Position numbers and translations under genes: made by a program. The notes beneath the pieces are model-generated. The model did no database searches. It was not told the origin of the DNA and saw nothing but the letters and a program-made list of their open reading frames with translations. A DNA stretch of 64,000 nucleotides from Chryseobacterium sp. OV279 (GTDB lineage Bacteria > Bacteroidota > Bacteroidia > Flavobacteriales > Weeksellaceae): positions 1,289,435-1,353,434 of the forward strand of contig NZ_FQUD01000001.1 of assembly GCF_900128945.1 (NCBI RefSeq). The letters are read 5' to 3'. Shown here one piece after another: positions 61,720-64,000 of the stretch. The number at the start of each line of letters is the position of its first letter. Position 1 is the first letter of the stretch.

Positions 61720-63059
61720 ATACAGAAAATGACTCCTCTGCCGGACCACCTCAGGATTCTTCGCAGCAACCAAAGGACCCGAAAGCTGAAAACAGCCAGA
61801 AAATGGAGGAAAAGCGTTCCGAAAATGAGAAAAAAGATAAAATTGAAGACGGATTGCTGTTGGCAATACATGGAGCAAAGATAAAATTCAATGCCCATTT
61901 GGGTGAATTTAAAGTTTTAAATGATGTCCCTACAACACAGGGGAAACTTACAGGAACAGTTGTGGAAAAACAGATTCCCAACTTTACATTTTATGACGGT
62001 TTTAAAATGATATCCCTCACAGCGTGGCAGGATTTCGGAACGGCTAAAGTACAGGACAATTATGTACTGTTAAAAAAATCAACCTTACCGGGAATAGGCA
62101 AAATGCCAGGCAATATACCGCCTGAAACCGGAAAAATAGAGTTTGTAACTTCCGGACAGATCAATGAGCCTGAAAGTGTTGATGCGAAAGGTGCGCCGGC
62201 ACCTCCGCCTCCTGTTTCAGTAAGTATTGGCAACGTAATCAGGGGAAATCCATATGTAGAAAAAAATGCATCAGTAGCAGCAGGGATGCCAGACAGTGTT
62301 CCTTTAAATAAAACCTATGAAGTGGAAGTTACAGTAACAGGAACAGGTTCTGTGGACTTATCAATTATAAATTCAAATGCAGACAACGGGAATGCCAGTG
62401 TTACACCTTCTACTATTACAGCTACCACTACAGTAATTATCAAGGGGACTGCCAAGACAAACCCGGGGCATGGCGGACGGCTTAAAATTGAAGCTAAAGT
62501 AGCAGGTGTTGTAAAGGCTACTTCACCAGGTTTTACGGTGTGTTGCCATCCTGTTAATTATACTGATACGTATGCGGGTGAAGTATATACATCTGCCAGA
62601 TTGGGTGTCATTGTTCAGGATGGATGGAGTTCAGATAACGGTGTTTTTGCAGATTTGAAAGAAATAGAAATTAAAGAAGTGGTAGATTATGTAGGAAAAA
62701 ATGACAGTCCTCCTTTTCAACCAAGAGGTGGGTCTGCAAGTAATTCAGGATACCTGCCGGGAGATCAGTTGACTCAGGATACCCATTCAATTTCAAGAGC
62801 TGGTATTACTTTAGGTCAGCCAGGAATTACAGAGGCCAACCAATTATGCATATATAAATGTAAATGCTGTGGTGCCAATGATATTGTTCACCCAAACTCA
62901 GGTTTTCAAAGAATTCATGAGGTATTTAATTCAGGGACAGCAACAGCTCCTCAGTGGAAACACAGAACTAAAAAAATAGGAGCCGCAGTTACGATCAATG
63001 GATTTATAACTGGTGCGGGAAATGCAAACGTAGTAAGCCTTGAGCATAGTTTACCATAA
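61707..63059 (+). CDS. PAAR-like (DUF4280-like) T6SS effector with C-terminal candidate toxin domain
   Basis: A 450-aa protein. After an acidic, Gln/Lys-rich start (about 1-45), residues 48-150 form a DUF4280/PAAR-like spike-tip domain (AIHGAKIKFNAHLGEFKVL, ending GKIEFVTSGQ). A Pro-rich linker (APAPPPPVSVSIG) follows, then an Ig-like domain (about 205-285: YEVEVTVTGTGSVDLSI, IIKGTAKTNPGH). The C-terminal region (about 286-450) has CIYKCKCCGANDIVHPNSGFQRIHEVF with clustered Cys/His, a possible metal-binding toxin, followed by a glycine/valine-rich end. The DUF4280 fold normally places a Cys near the start; here it is Lys/Phe. The next gene encodes a lipoprotein likely to give immunity. Confidence 0.75.
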   Translation: MDRLNTENDSSAGPPQDSSQQPKDPKAENSQKMEEKRSENEKKDKIEDGLLLAIHGAKIKFNAHLGEFKVLNDVPTTQGKLTGTVVEKQIPNFTFYDGFKMISLTAWQDFGTAKVQDNYVLLKKSTLPGIGKMPGNIPPETGKIEFVTSGQINEPESVDAKGAPAPPPPVSVSIGNVIRGNPYVEKNASVAAGMPDSVPLNKTYEVEVTVTGTGSVDLSIINSNADNGNASVTPSTITATTTVIIKGTAKTNPGHGGRLKIEAKVAGVVKATSPGFTVCCHPVNYTDTYAGEVYTSARLGVIVQDGWSSDNGVFADLKEIEIKEVVDYVGKNDSPPFQPRGGSASNSGYLPGDQLTQDTHSISRAGITLGQPGITEANQLCIYKCKCCGANDIVHPNSGFQRIHEVFNSGTATAPQWKHRTKKIGAAVTINGFITGAGNANVVSLEHSLP

Positions 63060-63068
63060 AAAAAGATT

Positions 63069-63662
63069 ATGAAAAACTTAATAATAATTATTATCCTATT
63101 CGTCAATGCACAATGTGCTTCACAAAATAATATTAAAATGAATAATAGCAACACTATACATATCAGCATGACACAAGGTCATGAGAAGAATCTACTGAAT
63201 GGAGTCGTATCTTCTATTTTGACCGTTACAAATAATTCCACTCAGGATATTAGTGTTTTATTGTTTTATCCTAATCCTAATGACCTTTCTTTTAAATCAC
63301 AGTCTTCTTTAGTGAAAATGAAAGACAGAGAATGGAATGATAGTGAACGTTCAGTACCCATTAAAATTCCTGCAGGAAAATCCTACCAGGTAACTTATTT
63401 TTTAAACAGATATTTTGAGTTTCTGGAAGAAGGGGAGGTGAATATAAACTATACTTTAGATTTATTTGTGGCGACTGATGGAGGTTCACCAAAAAGTACA
63501 GCGTACAACGGAACGTTTAATCTTAAAATTAATAAAGGTTCAAAAGAAGAAATAGGAGAGCAGTTTTTAAATTATCAGACTAACCTAAAATCTGAAAATC
63601 TGAAAATAAAAATGGAAGCTGAAGAAGCCCTTCTTTATTTAAATGCGGTGAAAGATAAATAG
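63069..63662 (+). CDS. Lipoprotein, candidate immunity to the PAAR-like effector
   Basis: The 197-aa protein has a lipobox (NAQC, Cys16). The body is beta-rich (SILTVTNNSTQDISVLLFYP, VPIKIPAGKSYQVTYFLN, INYTLDLFVATDGGSPKS in pieces) and resembles an Ig-like fold. The C-terminal 35 residues are helical (EQFLNYQTNLKSENLKIKMEAEEALLYL). It starts 9 bp after the PAAR-like effector and is followed by a partial copy of the effector's start, so it belongs to the effector module. The lipobox places it in the envelope, hence the effector may act there. Immunity is inferred from position. Confidence 0.7.
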   Translation: MKNLIIIIILFVNAQCASQNNIKMNNSNTIHISMTQGHEKNLLNGVVSSILTVTNNSTQDISVLLFYPNPNDLSFKSQSSLVKMKDREWNDSERSVPIKIPAGKSYQVTYFLNRYFEFLEEGEVNINYTLDLFVATDGGSPKSTAYNGTFNLKINKGSKEEIGEQFLNYQTNLKSENLKIKMEAEEALLYLNAVKDK

Positions 63663-63680
63663 TTCTGGAAATAGCAATTA

Positions 63681-63712
63681 TCATTTAAAACATTCATTAC
63701 TATGGATAGGTT
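63681..63712 (+). repeat. Fossil of the duplicated 3' end of the 234-aa gene
   Basis: About 30 bp before and across the second PAAR-like start match 61687-61718, where the same bases encode the C-terminal HLKHSLLWIG of the 234-aa protein. Here they are non-coding, showing that the duplication breakpoint lay inside that gene. Confidence 0.7.
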
Positions 63713-64000
63713 GAATACAGAAAATTATTCCCCGGAGGCCACAGCTCAGGCACCTCAGGTTTCTTCACAGGAACCAAAGGATCCGAAAGCTGAAAATAGC
63801 CAGAAGATGGAAGAAAATCGTACTGAAAGAGAAAAAAAAGACAGTACATCAGAAGATTTGCTGGTGGCTATACATGGAGCAAAGATAAAATTCAACGCCC
63901 ATTTGGGTGAATTTAAAGTTTTAAATGATGTCCCTACAACACAGGGGAAACTGACCGGAACAGTTGTGGAAAAACAGATTCCCAACTTTACATTTTATGA
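63702..64000 (+). CDS. Second PAAR-like effector N-terminus (partial, runs off window)
   Basis: The first 99 residues of a second PAAR-like protein: the start MDRLNTEN, the KDPKAENSQKMEE linker and AIHGAKIKFNAHLGEFKVL are nearly identical to the product of 61707, while residues 9-22 and 36-48 differ. The DNA identity is strongest from about 63850 onward. It also has a copy of the upstream TTTAAAACATTCATT...ATGGATAGGTT, which in the first copy is the end of the 234-aa gene. The C-terminus is not visible, so its toxin domain is unknown. Confidence 0.85.
   Translation, partial: MDRLNTENYSPEATAQAPQVSSQEPKDPKAENSQKMEENRTEREKKDSTSEDLLVAIHGAKIKFNAHLGEFKVLNDVPTTQGKLTGTVVEKQIPNFTFY

Overview
The window looks like a chromosomal segment of a Flavobacteriia member, most likely Chryseobacterium or a close relative in the Weeksellaceae. 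The signs are CarboxypepD_reg-type TonB-dependent receptors, a T6SS-iii-type TssD/VgrG pair, TAnnTTTG-type -7 promoter elements, dispersed intergenic repeats typical of these genomes, and tandem class I terpene synthases. All assignments come from reading motifs in the sequence; no database search was run.

Layout. 1-4.5 kb: a LytS-type sensor kinase (cut by the window edge) divergent from a TonB-dependent receptor, then an unknown cytosolic protein. 5.07-22.9 kb: a co-directional, mostly overlapping biosynthetic operon. It holds a 2357-aa synthase (two NMO/PfaD-like barrels, KS, AT, two ACPs, KR), a 1410-aa synthase (KS, AT, DH, phosphopantetheinyl transferase), a free ACP, an alpha/beta-hydrolase, a tandem GT1 glycosyltransferase fusion, two PapA/condensation-like acyltransferases and a membrane protein. 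Together they suggest a PUFA-synthase-like (hglE-like) pathway to a glycosylated, acylated lipid. 23.0-34.0 kb: a strongly AT-rich accessory island with a frameshifted serine resolvase, six proteins with HEPN-like features, an SMEK-like gene, a YozE/SAM-like gene split at an (AAAC)4 repeat, recurring 17-bp motifs, and a striking array of 13 TTn3-4AA motifs spaced about 21.5 bp apart.

34.2-40.0 kb: a zinc-ribbon membrane protein, two tandem terpene synthases, a lipoprotein and a glycerolipid acyltransferase-like protein. 40.6-47.4 kb: an outer-membrane uptake operon (TonB receptor, DUF4876-like lipoprotein, DUF6850-like barrel, di-haem cytochrome c peroxidase). 47.6-50.2 kb: an AraC-type regulator, small unknown proteins and a GNAT acetyltransferase. 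50.7-55.4 kb: egtD-egtB followed directly by an ABC ATPase and a permease-binding-protein fusion resembling the EgtV/EgtU ergothioneine transporter; the fused binding domain appears circularly permuted.

55.6-64 kb: a T6SS cargo locus with TssD (Hcp), VgrG, a DUF2931 lipoprotein next to a Tle1/DUF2235 lipase effector, an unknown protein, then a PAAR-like (DUF4280-like) effector with a lipoprotein immunity candidate. The start of a second, nearly identical PAAR-like N-terminus runs off the window, so effector modules are tandemly duplicated here.
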